From NCBI RefSeq assembly GCF_032598905.1, contig NZ_CP122458.1:5791001-5855000 (forward strand): 64,000 bases of DNA, written 5' to 3'. Position 1 is the stretch's first letter; each line of letters begins with the position of its first letter. The translations under genes were made by a program, and so were the position numbers. Source of the stretch: Streptomyces sp. 11x1. Its GTDB lineage: Bacteria; Actinomycetota; Actinomycetes; Streptomycetales; Streptomycetaceae. Shown one piece after another: positions 17,302-25,285 of the stretch. The notes beneath the pieces were generated by a model. It was not told the origin of the DNA and did no database searches. It saw only the letters and a program-made list of their open reading frames with translations.

Positions 17302-18105
17302 TCAGCCCCAGGTGGAGATGAACTTCGCCGCGTAGCCCTTCTCGTGGCCCGCCGCGTTGGGGTGGAAGGTCGCCGTCGTGTCGGACGTGTTGACGCCGTG
17401 GACCCACGGGTCGGTGCCGCACGCCCCGTGGCCGGCGAACGGCTTGCGCATGTCGACGAAGTGGACGCCCGCGTCGACCGCCGCCTTCGCGGTGCCCTCG
17501 GCGAGGGCGTCGGCCAGCCCGTTCATGTCGGCGCGCTTCTTTGCGCTGAGCTCGATCGGGGAGCACGCACCGGTGGTGGAGAGCGTCTGCGGGTAGCCGA
17601 AGACGAGTATCAGGGCCTTCGGCGAGCGCGCCTTGATGTCCTTGTAGAGACCGCTGAGCTCACCCACGAGCTGGTTCCTGGCGACAGCCGACATCCACCC
17701 GGTGGCCAGCGCGCAGGCGCTCTCGGTGTCGGTCAGGCACGTCCTGACCACCGTCGAGAACTGGGTGTCGTTGCCGCCCACCGTGAGCGTGACGAGGTTC
17801 GTCGACGCGCTCAGCGCGGACAGCTGCTCGGCCCGTACGTCCGCGATGGTCGCGCCGCTGCAGGTGACGTCCTTCAGCGTGTACTCGGGGTTGGCCGCCG
17901 CCCACAGGTGGGGGTAGTTCTTCGTGCTCCGCTTGCAGTCGCCGCTCCCCGGGTCGTACGAGCCCGCGCCGACGCCGGAGGCGTACGAGTCGCCGAGCGC
18001 GACGTACTCGGCGGTCGGCGTCGCCGCCTGGGCCGGGGCGCCCGCCGCGACCAGTCCCGCGAACGTCATCAGACCTGCGGCGACGGCCGCTGTGATTCTG
18101 CGCAT
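17302..18105 (-). CDS. exported SGNH/GDSL hydrolase (lipase/esterase), 267 aa
   Basis: Sec signal peptide MRRITAAVAAGLMTFAGLVA with an AQA cleavage site near residue 27. The mature enzyme has the block-I motif YVALGDSYASG with nucleophile Ser40, the oxyanion residues in VTLTVGGNDTQF, and the C-terminal catalytic His in FHPNAAGHEKGY. Cys pairs fit secreted Streptomyces GDSL lipases. ATG 18105 has GAGGGAA ten bases before it; the frame is open farther upstream but without a signal peptide or ribosome binding site. Probably hydrolyses lipid or acetyl esters outside the cell. Confidence 0.92.
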   Translation of the reverse strand: MRRITAAVAAGLMTFAGLVAAGAPAQAATPTAEYVALGDSYASGVGAGSYDPGSGDCKRSTKNYPHLWAAANPEYTLKDVTCSGATIADVRAEQLSALSASTNLVTLTVGGNDTQFSTVVRTCLTDTESACALATGWMSAVARNQLVGELSGLYKDIKARSPKALILVFGYPQTLSTTGACSPIELSAKKRADMNGLADALAEGTAKAAVDAGVHFVDMRKPFAGHGACGTDPWVHGVNTSDTTATFHPNAAGHEKGYAAKFISTWG

Positions 18106-18321
18106 GACTTCCCTCTGCGTCGATCTCTGAAGCTTGAAGCCGGAATTGATCGCAGAGCGTACAGCGGGAAACGGTCCCCGCAATTCACTGTGCACGGGAG
18201 GGCAACTGCCTCTGCCTCCAAGGGCATTGGTGTGAAAAATTCGCCGATACGAAGCAACCTGACGAGCTTTCCGGCACTCTCACTTGCCGCATACCAGTCG
18301 TGAGAGCCAGAGGGGTCCTCG

Positions 18322-18699
18322 ATGAACCGTTCGCTCGCCCGCCGCGCGCTCCGCTTCGCCGGTGTCACCGGTGCGGCGCTGGCGGCCACCGTCGCCACCG
18401 CGCTGCCCGCGCACGCCATCAACCGAGTGGACTGCGGGGACCGGAGTGACTTCCTGTACTTCGAGGTCGACGGGGTGAATCCCTGCTTCGCCAACGCCGG
18501 CACCATCGATGTCGCCATCTACGGCGTGGGCTGGATGAACACCGGCAACAACGAGGTGAGCTTCAAGTACCGCACGGTTCTGGGCGGCCCTCAGTGGGAC
18601 TCGGGCCGCCTCCCGAAGTGGTACGCCTTCGACCTCGGCCTCGCCTCCGGTTCCCCCAGCGGCAAGGTTCACAAGATCGAGCAGATCACCATTTACTGA
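18322..18699 (+). CDS. exported beta/gamma-crystallin-like small protein, 125 aa
   Basis: Signal peptide in the first 33 residues, basic RRALRF then a hydrophobic core ending ALPAHA. The 90-residue mature part shows a beta-gamma crystallin-like Greek key: DCGDRSDFLYFEVDG, PCFANAGTIDVAIYGV, then NTGNNEVSFKY. This pattern is seen in Streptomyces killer-toxin-like (SKLP) and related secreted crystallin proteins. The two Cys probably form a disulphide. ATG 18322 follows GAGGGGTC. Converges on the DUF397 gene with a 7-bp overlap. Confidence 0.78.
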   Translation: MNRSLARRALRFAGVTGAALAATVATALPAHAINRVDCGDRSDFLYFEVDGVNPCFANAGTIDVAIYGVGWMNTGNNEVSFKYRTVLGGPQWDSGRLPKWYAFDLGLASGSPSGKVHKIEQITIY

Positions 18700-18908
18700 G
18701 GGGCGCGGAGTTCCCGGGCCGCCGCCGCGACAAAGCACGACCAGGCGGCGGCCTGGAATACGAGAACATCGCCGGTCGCGATTTTGCTGTCGCGGACGGG
18801 GACGATTCCGGGGAAGTCGTCGGAGACTTCGACGCACTCCGCGCTGTTGCCCCCGCTGTAGCTGCTCTTACGCCAAGTCGCGGTCCTCAGATCGGGTGCG
18901 TTGCGCAT
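18693..18908 (-). CDS. DUF397 protein, partner of the frameshifted XRE gene, 71 aa
   Basis: Second DUF397 copy in the window: WRKSSYSGGNSAECVEV, then VRDSKIATGDVLVFQAAAW. It appears intact. It overlaps the 3' end of the XRE/DUF5753 pseudogene by 41 bp, as such pairs normally do. If the regulator is truly broken, this gene may no longer have a partner, or may be translated only from a separate start. Confidence 0.88.
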   Translation of the reverse strand: MRNAPDLRTATWRKSSYSGGNSAECVEVSDDFPGIVPVRDSKIATGDVLVFQAAAWSCFVAAAARELRAPQ

Positions 18909-19739
18909 CCTCGTACTCCTTGGCCGCCTGCTCGATCAGGGCGAGGGACACGCCAGGCGACAGTGCCGCACCCCCAATCAGATCGTAGGACAGCGTGGAA
19001 CGCGTCACTACGGCAGGATCGTCCTGGAGACGGCCAGTTTCGGACCCGTCGGCGTAAGCAAGGGGAGGGGCGTCCTCGAACGTCATGAGCTTGAACATGC
19101 CCGTCATCCCGGCATTCGCTCCCTCCGCCAGCGATGGCACCTGGACGATGATCCGGTGGCGCCTGGCCATCGCCGCGATGTGCTCCATCTGCGCGGCCAT
19201 GACCGCCGGTCCGCCCACCGGGCGACGTACGACCATCTCGTCCAGCACAGCCCAGTACTGAGGCTTTCGCGGGTTCTCGAAGATGTGCGCTCGTGCGCGG
19301 CGGGCCGCTACCCGACCCTCGACCGCGTCCTCCGGCAGGAACGGGTCGTAGGCCCGGACGACCGCGCGCGTGTACTCGGCCGTCTGCAGCAGGCCCGGCA
19401 CCAGGATCGGCGCCCAGTCCTTGATCGTGAGCGCCAGGCCCTCGAACTCCACCACATCTGCGAAGTGATGCTCGTACGGGGACTGTCGTGCCGCCTCCAG
19501 GTTCCGCGTGAAGAGAACCCGTCCGCGCTCAGCACCTCGTCCGCCATCCTCGCGAACTCCGGCTGCATCCGGCGCGTCCCGACCTCCAGCATCCCCACGT
19601 ACGCCCCGCTGATGAACATCGCGGCCCCCAGGTCCTCCTGGGACAGGCCCGCCCGTTCGCGCCGGTGGCGCAGTTCCGCGCCGCACATCGCCCGCGTGGA
19701 CTGGGACGGGTCGATGGTCCTGGGCTTGGGCATGGGCAT
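18868..19739 (-). pseudogene. frameshifted XRE/DUF5753 (WhiJ-type) regulator
   Basis: The N-terminal helix-turn-helix is in one frame from ATG 19739 (MPMPKPRTIDPSQSTRAM; RBS GAGGGAG): LRHRRERAGLSQEDLGAAMF, up to EVLSADGF. The DUF5753 part continues in another frame: LFTRNLEAARQ, ILVPGLLQTAEYTRAVV, VLDEMVVRRPVGG, LMTFEDAPPLAYADG, stop at 18868. Removing one TC unit from TTCTCTTC (19511-19519 region on the + strand) restores DGFFTRNLE, which is what relatives, including the intact copy at 8.9-9.7 kb, have. Either a slippage mutation or a read error. Confidence 0.85.
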
Positions 19740-19862
19740 GGGCAACTCCCTCTCGTACAGCCGGTCTTGTTGCTGCGCGCCGATTCGAGGGTAGATGCGG
19801 AGGGTGGTCGGGTGCGTGCTGAACGTGACGGCCGCGTCCAACAGCCCGGGTTGTTGGTAAAT

Positions 19863-19874
19863 TGGACTAGACCT
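19863..19874 (+). promoter_or_regulatory. dre-like site (candidate DasR operator) upstream of cutC
   Basis: TGGACTAGACCT matches the core palindrome recognised by the GlcNAc regulator DasR (TGGTCTAGACCA) at 10 of 12 positions; flanking ATT and GT also fit. It lies 35 bp upstream of the cutC start. Single near-palindromes occur by chance, so this is only a candidate. Confidence 0.35.
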
Positions 19875-19909
19875 GTTGTCGTCACGCGAAGCCCGAAGAA
19901 AGGGGCCCC

Positions 19910-20626
19910 ATGACCACGCGCGCGCTTCTGGAGGTGATCGCCCTCGACGCCGAGGACGCCGTCGCCGCCCAGGCCGGAGGTGCCGACCGGCTGGAGCTGG
20001 TGGCCGACATGGCGGCCGACGGGCTCACCCCGGCGGTCGCGACGTTCGTGGAGGTGCAGGCCGCCGTCGACATCCCCGTACGGGTCATGTTGCGGCTCGC
20101 GGACGGGTTCGCGGCGGGGCGGGTGGACGCGTTGGTGCGGGTCGCGTGCGACATGCGGGCGGCCGGGGCGGAGGAGTTCGTGCTCGGGTTCCTCGGGGAG
20201 GACGGCGGGCCCGATCTGGACGCCGTCGAGCGGGTGGTCGCCGAGCTGGACGGTCGCGCGTGGACGTTCCACCGGGCGATCGACCGTGCCGCCGACCGGG
20301 ACGCCCTGCGCAAGCAGCTCGCCGACCTGCCGGGGCTGGACACGTACCTGACGGCGGGGTCGGCGCGGGGCGTGGACGACGGGATGCCGGTCCTGCTGGC
20401 GGAGGCCGCGAGACGCGGGGACCCCGGCTACACGCAGCGCCTCATGATCGGCGGTGGTCTCCGCCTCGACCACATCCCCCGGCTGCGCGCCGCCCGCGTG
20501 GACGCCTTCCACATCGGCGGCGCGGCCCGCCCGCACGGCTGGGACGCGCCGGTCGCCGCCGAGGCCGTACGCGCGTGGCGCGCGGCCCTCGACGCGCGCC
20601 CGGCCCGCGCGACCGCTTCGCGCTGA
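19910..20626 (+). CDS. cutC: copper homeostasis protein CutC, 238 aa
   Basis: TIM-barrel CutC. LLEVIALDAEDAVAAQAGGADRLELVADM (first strand and helix) is followed by PVRVMLR, EFVLGFLGEDG, WTFHRAIDRA with the family's active-site-like His, and IGGGLRLDHIPRL and DAFHIGGAARPHG, the C-terminal phosphate-binding-like loops. Length is normal. ATG 19910 follows AAAGGGG. The enzyme's role in copper is weakly supported in bacteria generally; the biochemical activity is unknown. Possible DasR control is discussed separately. Confidence 0.93.
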   Translation: MTTRALLEVIALDAEDAVAAQAGGADRLELVADMAADGLTPAVATFVEVQAAVDIPVRVMLRLADGFAAGRVDALVRVACDMRAAGAEEFVLGFLGEDGGPDLDAVERVVAELDGRAWTFHRAIDRAADRDALRKQLADLPGLDTYLTAGSARGVDDGMPVLLAEAARRGDPGYTQRLMIGGGLRLDHIPRLRAARVDAFHIGGAARPHGWDAPVAAEAVRAWRAALDARPARATASR

Positions 20627-20660
20627 CGCGCGGGGGTGCGTTGCCGGCCGCGGGCCCGGC

Positions 20661-20931
20661 GGGGCTTCTCGCGCAGTTCCCCGCGCCCCTGAAGGCCAGG
20701 CCCTGCGGGTCTGAAGGCGACGCGGCGGCGGGTCTGAAGGCGGCGGGGCGGCGGGTCTGGAAGGTGGTGGGGCGGCGGGTCTGAAGGTGGGGGGCGGCGG
20801 GTCTGAAGGTGGAGGGCGGCGGGTCTGGGAGGTGGTGGGGCTGTGGGCCTGGAGGCGGCGGGGCGGCGGGGTGAAAAGCACGGGGCGCAGCCCCGGCTTT
20901 TCAGGGGCGCGGGGAACTGCGCGAGAACCCC
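20661..20931. repeat. long inverted-repeat block (family copy A)
   Basis: The left element GGGGCTTCTCGCGCAGTTCC (from 20661) is met by its inverted partner (20897-20931, ending GCGCGAGAACCCC). Between them are imperfect tandem units of about 21 bp (GGCGGCGGGTCTGAAGGC type) and a nested hairpin GAAAAG...CTTTTC (20873-20902). The same elements occur at 44.3, 59.3 and 60.8 kb. It fills the 370-bp gap after cutC; no gene is visible. Confidence 0.85.
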
Positions 20932-20997
20932 CACCCACCCGCACCCGACAAACGCACCCACCCCACAGCGCACCCCCCGGCCAAGCAGCCCGCAGGG

Positions 20998-21783
20998 CTA
21001 CGCGTTGGGGTCGAAAGCGATCCCCGACGGTTTGGCCTTGGCGAGGTTGGAGGCGAAACTCCCGTCCTTGAGGCCGAAGTTGGCGCTGCCGAAGTCGTGC
21101 GAGACGAGGATGTCGCGGACGCCGGCCGGGTAGCCGTTCCAGCCGACGAGCGGCGGGTACTGCCAGGTGCCCTTGTGGTTCTCCGGCGGCTCGTCGTTGG
21201 AGCCCGCGAGCCGGAAGCAGTGCGTCCGGATGCCGTCCTTGTGGTAGACGATCTTCGGGTGCGTACCGTCCCAGCGGACCGAGGACGCGGCGTGCACGCT
21301 GAAGCCGCCGTGGGCGGAGGTCGAGACGTACTGGGCCGTGCCGTTCTGCACCCAGACCACGACGTGCTCCCAGTCGTGCCGGTGGCCGCCGATGCTGCTG
21401 CCGGGGACCGCCTGGTCCTTCTCGAAGTAGAGGTCGTACATGATCGCGCACCAGCCGTTGTTGCACTTGTAGCGCGAGTAGCCGTTGGTGTTGTCCAGGT
21501 CGGACCGGTCGCGGCAGTCGCCGCGCAGTGAACCGGTGGGCTTCAGGCCGCCGTTGACCGTGCCCGTCGGACCGATCGCGGGCGTCGAGTAACAGCCGTC
21601 CGTGTCGTAGTCGTACGCCGGCTGCCAAGTCGTCTCAAGCGCCTCCGCGTTGGCGGGCAGCGCGGCGGGCGGAGCCGCGTACGCGCTGCCGGCGACGCCG
21701 ACCACCAGGGTGACGGTGGCGCCGAGCACCACGGCGGATCTGCGGAAACGACGCGAAGTGCGCGTGCGCGAACCTGTCTTCAC
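20998..21783 (-). CDS. exported NPP1 (necrosis-inducing, NLP-type) protein, 261 aa
   Basis: Signal peptide after a basic RFRRS stretch, ending near SAYA (about residue 35-40). The mature protein carries the NLP heptapeptide GHRHDWE (about residue 135) with its surrounding CAIMYDLYFEKDQ and VVVWVQNG strands. In plant pathogens these proteins bind sphingolipids and permeabilise membranes; in soil Streptomyces the role is unclear. The start is GTG 21783 with AGGAGG six bases upstream; a farther ATG at 21831 lies within a palindrome. Divergent from the serine protease gene. Confidence 0.9.
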   Translation of the reverse strand: MKTGSRTRTSRRFRRSAVVLGATVTLVVGVAGSAYAAPPAALPANAEALETTWQPAYDYDTDGCYSTPAIGPTGTVNGGLKPTGSLRGDCRDRSDLDNTNGYSRYKCNNGWCAIMYDLYFEKDQAVPGSSIGGHRHDWEHVVVWVQNGTAQYVSTSAHGGFSVHAASSVRWDGTHPKIVYHKDGIRTHCFRLAGSNDEPPENHKGTWQYPPLVGWNGYPAGVRDILVSHDFGSANFGLKDGSFASNLAKAKPSGIAFDPNA

Positions 21784-21811
21784 TACGGCCTCCTGAGCCT
21801 GCCGCGAGGGA

Positions 21812-21830
21812 TGGCGCATGTCATGCGCCA
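21812..21830. promoter_or_regulatory. 19-bp perfect palindrome upstream of NPP1
   Basis: TGGCGCATG, T, CATGCGCCA is a 9-bp perfect inverted repeat with a one-base centre, 29 bp upstream of the NPP1 start. A second overlapping copy of its half (GCCATGGCATGCGC) follows at once. It looks like an operator for a dimeric regulator. The remaining 21840-22071 between the divergent genes shows no gene. Confidence 0.5.
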
Positions 21831-22071
21831 TGGCATGCGCAGGTCAGATTGGCGCTACTCGCGGGTAGTGCACAAGGGTCCGGAGGTGTCGGAGTGATGA
21901 AGAATCAATCATTGTGAAAAACCTGTGAGTTGCGAGCCCGTGGCTGGGGATGGGTGGGGACGGGGCGCGGACGCGCCACATCACAGGTAGATATCCGCCA
22001 CGTAGTTGTTGTGTGCGAAGTCGCCGTGCAGGGCCTTCCGGAGATCATCCCGGGCTTCCGCGCGTGCATAG

Positions 22072-22089
22072 TTGTCTCGCCCCAGACAA
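22072..22089. promoter_or_regulatory. TTGTCT-N6-AGACAA inverted repeat upstream of the protease
   Basis: A 6-bp perfect inverted repeat (22072-22077 and 22084-22089), 40 bp upstream of the serine-peptidase start and close to a GCATAG hexamer (22066-22071) that could be a -10. A plausible operator, though short. Confidence 0.35.
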
Positions 22090-22129
22090 GCGGGGGCATG
22101 ACAAGTTTCATCACACGGGGACGGGCTCC

Positions 22130-23386
22130 ATGCCATTCATACGCCGCCGCGGCCTCACGGCCGCAGCCGCCGTGATCGCCGCGGTCATGGTCACTACCAC
22201 CGCCTGCAGCAAGACCGAGGAGAGCGGGGCCAAGGCCTCCGACTCCACGACCGCCCAGGCGGACGCGGGCGACAGCATCGACACCGGCGAGAACGAGAGC
22301 GGCGGTGACACGACCGTCGGCGGGTTCAAGCTCCCGAAGGGTGTGCCGACCGAGCTCACCGGTGACGCGTTGCAGAAGTGGAAGGACGGTGGCTGGCAGG
22401 ACTTCAGCGGCGACTGGGCCTCCAAGGCGGAGGACTTCGCCAACCCGTACATCGAGAACTTCTGGACGCCGGAGCGTATCGCCGAGGCCAAGGAGAACCT
22501 GCCGGACCTGCCGGCGGTCGCCGAGGCGGGCAACACCGCCACCGGGGCCGGCAAGACCACCCAGGTCTGGCTGCCCGACGGCAAGGTCAAGAAGCAGCAG
22601 GCCGGCAGGGTCAAGGCCACGTACCACAAGTACGCGCCCCCGGTCGGCAAGCTCTTCTTCACCACGCCCCAGGGGTCGAGCGTCTGCTCCGCCGCGGTCG
22701 TGAAGGACCCGGCGCACCCGGGCAAGTCCAACCTGGTGTGGACCGCCGGGCACTGTGTGCACGCGGGCAAGGGCGGCGGCTGGTACCGCAACATCGCCTT
22801 CGTACCGTCCTTCAACAACACGGGCAAGCTGAACATCAGCCAGGCGTCCGCGAACTACCGCGCGAGCAACGTCTCCCCGTACGGGATCGCCTGGGCCGAC
22901 TGGGCCACCACCTCCGGCACCTGGATCAAGGGCGGCGCCGCGAGCGAGGGCACCGTGGCCGCCGCGTACGACTACGCGGTGCTGCACGTGAAGCCGGAGA
23001 AGGGTTCCAAGTCCCTTGAGGAGCGCCTCGGTTCGGCCCTGCCGGTGTGGTTCAACGCCCCCGCCGCCAACAAGGTCAAGAACATGAAGGTGCGCGGCTA
23101 CCCGGCCGAGGCCCCGTACGACGGCTCGAAGATGTACCACTGCCAGGGCGCCACCAAGCGCTTCGTCCTCGGCTACAGCTACCCGAGCGACCACCCGGCC
23201 CAGTACATGGTCGGCTGCACCATGAACGGCGGCGCCTCCGGCGGCCCCTGGTTCATGTCCCACAAGGGCCGCACCTACCTGGTCTCCAACAACTCCCTGA
23301 GCGACCGCTCCACGTTCATCACGGGGCCGCGCCTCGGCAAGAACGCGAAGCAGGTCTACCTGGCGACCAGCAACAAGTTCAAGTAG
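22130..23386 (+). CDS. exported trypsin-like serine peptidase (lipoprotein), 418 aa
   Basis: The N terminus has RRRG, a hydrophobic core and TTTAC with Cys26 followed by SKTEES, a lipoprotein-like signal although the lipobox is imperfect. After an acidic linker the chymotrypsin-fold domain shows all three catalytic residues: His in VWTAGHCVHAG (about 205), Asp in YDYAVLHV (about 285) and Ser in NGGASGGPW (about 370). Cys pairs surround the Ser and His regions. ATG 22130 follows GGGGACGGG. Similar lipoproteins occur widely in Streptomyces; substrate unknown. Confidence 0.9.
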   Translation: MPFIRRRGLTAAAAVIAAVMVTTTACSKTEESGAKASDSTTAQADAGDSIDTGENESGGDTTVGGFKLPKGVPTELTGDALQKWKDGGWQDFSGDWASKAEDFANPYIENFWTPERIAEAKENLPDLPAVAEAGNTATGAGKTTQVWLPDGKVKKQQAGRVKATYHKYAPPVGKLFFTTPQGSSVCSAAVVKDPAHPGKSNLVWTAGHCVHAGKGGGWYRNIAFVPSFNNTGKLNISQASANYRASNVSPYGIAWADWATTSGTWIKGGAASEGTVAAAYDYAVLHVKPEKGSKSLEERLGSALPVWFNAPAANKVKNMKVRGYPAEAPYDGSKMYHCQGATKRFVLGYSYPSDHPAQYMVGCTMNGGASGGPWFMSHKGRTYLVSNNSLSDRSTFITGPRLGKNAKQVYLATSNKFK

Positions 23387-23457
23387 GTCTTTGGAGGAGA
23401 TACGCCCGAAGGGCGCCCCCGCGGGGGCGCCCTTCGGGCGTATCTCCTCCAAAGACC
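23386..23457. terminator. 72-bp perfect palindrome, terminator of the protease gene
   Basis: Bases 23386-23421 are the exact reverse complement of 23422-23457; the left arm begins at the last base of the TAG stop. The predicted 36-bp stem with almost no loop is extreme for a terminator. The interval to 23651 holds nothing else recognisable. Confidence 0.85.
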
Positions 23458-23651
23458 AGAGACCTGTTGGTGGGGCACATCCCTCGGCTAGTGAATACGC
23501 AGAGTGATGACCGAGAAGAGAACTTCTCCCACCCGCTGCCAACTATGCCGGTTTCAGACGGGCTGAGTAGGGCCGGGGGCTGGAAACGGAGCCCTCACAG
23601 GCCACCGCGCCAGTCCCCGACCCTACTGAACCTGGCCGACCCCAGTCAGCC

Positions 23652-24260
23652 TCAACCGCCTGCCACGGGCCTGGAGCCGATGGCCGCGCAGGCCGCCTTC
23701 TTCGTGGGGTAGCCGTCCGCCGGGTAGATCACCGGCCCGCCGAGTTCCGCATGGCCGTCGGTAGCGGAGGACTCGCCGCTGTCGGGCTGCGCGTTGGGGA
23801 AATAGCAGGCCGCGAACCGGGTCGGCCTGGGGGTCTGTGGCACTGTGCCCTGTGCCGGCTGGTTCCACATCCGGTCCCAGGACGCCGCGCAGGAACGCGC
23901 CGCGTCCTGCGGATCGAAATCCTTCATGGCTTTGAGCGGCAGCTGGCTCAGGTCCGCCTCGGGCGACAGCGTGCGAGCGCACATGACGTTGCGCCCGTCC
24001 TCGCCCCATGGCCCGAATGTGGCTACGGCAGCCGTGGTGGCGCCCCCGAGGAGGACGGCCGTGACCGCACCCACCATGAACAGGTGCCGGCGCCTCCCGG
24101 AACCGGCCGTGTCACGCGGCTGCTCGCTACGGCGCAGGATCTCCCGCAGGACGGCCTTGCCGTCTGCGGACGCTGCCCAGCCTTCGGTGCCGTCGGGGCG
24201 CAGGGCACGGATGGCGGCGAGGTCGGGCGCCTGGCTGTGCTGGGTGACGGTCTGCTTCAT
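23652..24260 (-). CDS. membrane protein paired with an ECF sigma factor, 202 aa
   Basis: The cytoplasmic N-terminal part (about 1-58: DLAAIRALRPDGTEGWAAS, KAVLREILRRSEQ) is followed by one transmembrane segment (LFMVGAVTAVLLGGATTAAV, about 61-80) and an extracytoplasmic domain with several Cys (VMCARTL, ARSCAASW, FAACYFPNAQ, KKAACAAIG). Topology and coupling to the sigma gene (start overlaps its stop by 4 bp) suggest an anti-sigma or sigma-linked sensor. No zinc-binding ZAS motif is visible, so this is inference. ATG 24260 has GGGAG. Confidence 0.75.
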   Translation of the reverse strand: MKQTVTQHSQAPDLAAIRALRPDGTEGWAASADGKAVLREILRRSEQPRDTAGSGRRRHLFMVGAVTAVLLGGATTAAVATFGPWGEDGRNVMCARTLSPEADLSQLPLKAMKDFDPQDAARSCAASWDRMWNQPAQGTVPQTPRPTRFAACYFPNAQPDSGESSATDGHAELGGPVIYPADGYPTKKAACAAIGSRPVAGG

Positions 24261-24844
24261 GCTGACTCCCGTTGGGTGAAGTGGGGCTGGGCAAGAGCGC
24301 CATGGACCGGCTGTGCATGGCCTGCACGGGGCAGCGCTGCCCTGAACCGTTTGCGCGCCCGGTGTAGGCGCACAGCGAAGGCGGTGGCCGTGCAGCCTGC
24401 GACCACGGCCGCCTGCTTGGCCGTCAAGCCGTACCAGGCGCTCAGCACGAGTACTTCCCGGTCCTGTTCGGAAAGCGCCGACAGCGCGGCGGCCACCTCG
24501 GCACGCGTCCCTATCGCGTCCCCGATCTCCGCAGCCCCTGTCCGGTCGGCCATCACCGCCAAGCGCTCGGTCAGTGCGCGGTGCCGCTGGTCGGACCGCA
24601 CGCGGTTGGCGAGCAGCCGCCGGGCCGAGGCGAGCAGCCACGGCAGGGCATCATCGGGTACGGACCCGGACTTGCGCCAGGCCAGCACGAAGGTCTCCGA
24701 CAGGATGTCCTGTGCTGTCTCCCGGTCCGTACGGTGCAGCAGATACGCCAGTACCCGATCAGCATGAGCCGTATAGAGAGCCTCCAAGGCCCGGTGTCCG
24801 CCCGGATCCCCGTACTCCCCGGCGGTTGTTCGTCGTCGTCTCAC
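24257..24844 (-). CDS. ECF-type RNA polymerase sigma factor, 195 aa
   Basis: Sigma-70 region 2 lies at about 15-85 (LEALYTAHADRVLAYLLHRT, DILSETFVLAWRK, PWLLASARRLLANRVRS) and region 4 at about 115-170 (LSALSEQDREVLVLSAWYG, LTAKQAAVVAGCTATAFAVRL, helix-turn-helix). No extra C-terminal SnoaL domain is present. GTG 24844 has GGAGG upstream. TTGACG stands about 50 bp before the start as a possible -35. It is cotranscribed with the coupled membrane protein; its stimulus is unknown. Confidence 0.92.
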   Translation of the reverse strand: MRRRRTTAGEYGDPGGHRALEALYTAHADRVLAYLLHRTDRETAQDILSETFVLAWRKSGSVPDDALPWLLASARRLLANRVRSDQRHRALTERLAVMADRTGAAEIGDAIGTRAEVAAALSALSEQDREVLVLSAWYGLTAKQAAVVAGCTATAFAVRLHRARKRFRAALPRAGHAQPVHGALAQPHFTQRESA

Positions 24845-25147
24845 AGCACCTCCATGTTCCGTCCATCAACGGCCGTCAACCGGGAGATGTACGGCCGGGC
24901 CGGATCTCTTACAGCCTCTGGCGCTTCAGGTTCGGGCCGTCTCGGCAGGCGTGACACGGAGCACGAGCCTGCCGTGAGTACACACCCCGCGCGAGTCGCC
25001 CGTGTGCGATCGCCACCGGTTCCAGAGCGAAGGGCTCACCACCTCGTCCAACCACCCATGGCCTGGCCCTTGAGAGGTGCTCGCCAGGCGCCCTGCCCCA
25101 CAGGCCCGGGGAAGATTCTGTTCGCGTCCTTTGCCGCGACGGCGGAG

Positions 25148-25285
25148 ACCAAGCGGGTGGCTGAGCGCGGCGATGTCGCCGGGGTTTACCTCCCGGCCTT
25201 GGGCGGCCATCTGGCGCAGGGTTTCGGTCGTGTCGACGGTGGTGGAGAAGATGATGCTGTCGGCCATCAGGTCGAGAAACTTGAC
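25148..25285 (-). mobile_element. Tn3-family transposase C-terminal remnant
   Basis: About 45 codons on the minus strand read KFLDLMADSIIFSTTVD and then AAQGREVNPGDIAALS, resembling the C-terminal end of actinobacterial Tn3 transposases (a strand followed by the LSP motif, here LSH). After LSHPL the homology stops, and the rest of the frame (to 24926) is unrelated. It is a degenerate fragment. The neighbouring 24860-25147 has no recognisable gene. It abuts the 5' end of the hypothetical plus-strand gene. Confidence 0.6.

Noticed and set aside
19529..21628. A 699-codon minus-strand frame spanning XRE, cutC and NPP1 regions.
   Set aside because: Low-complexity frame crossing the repeat block and antisense to cutC; not a real fusion.
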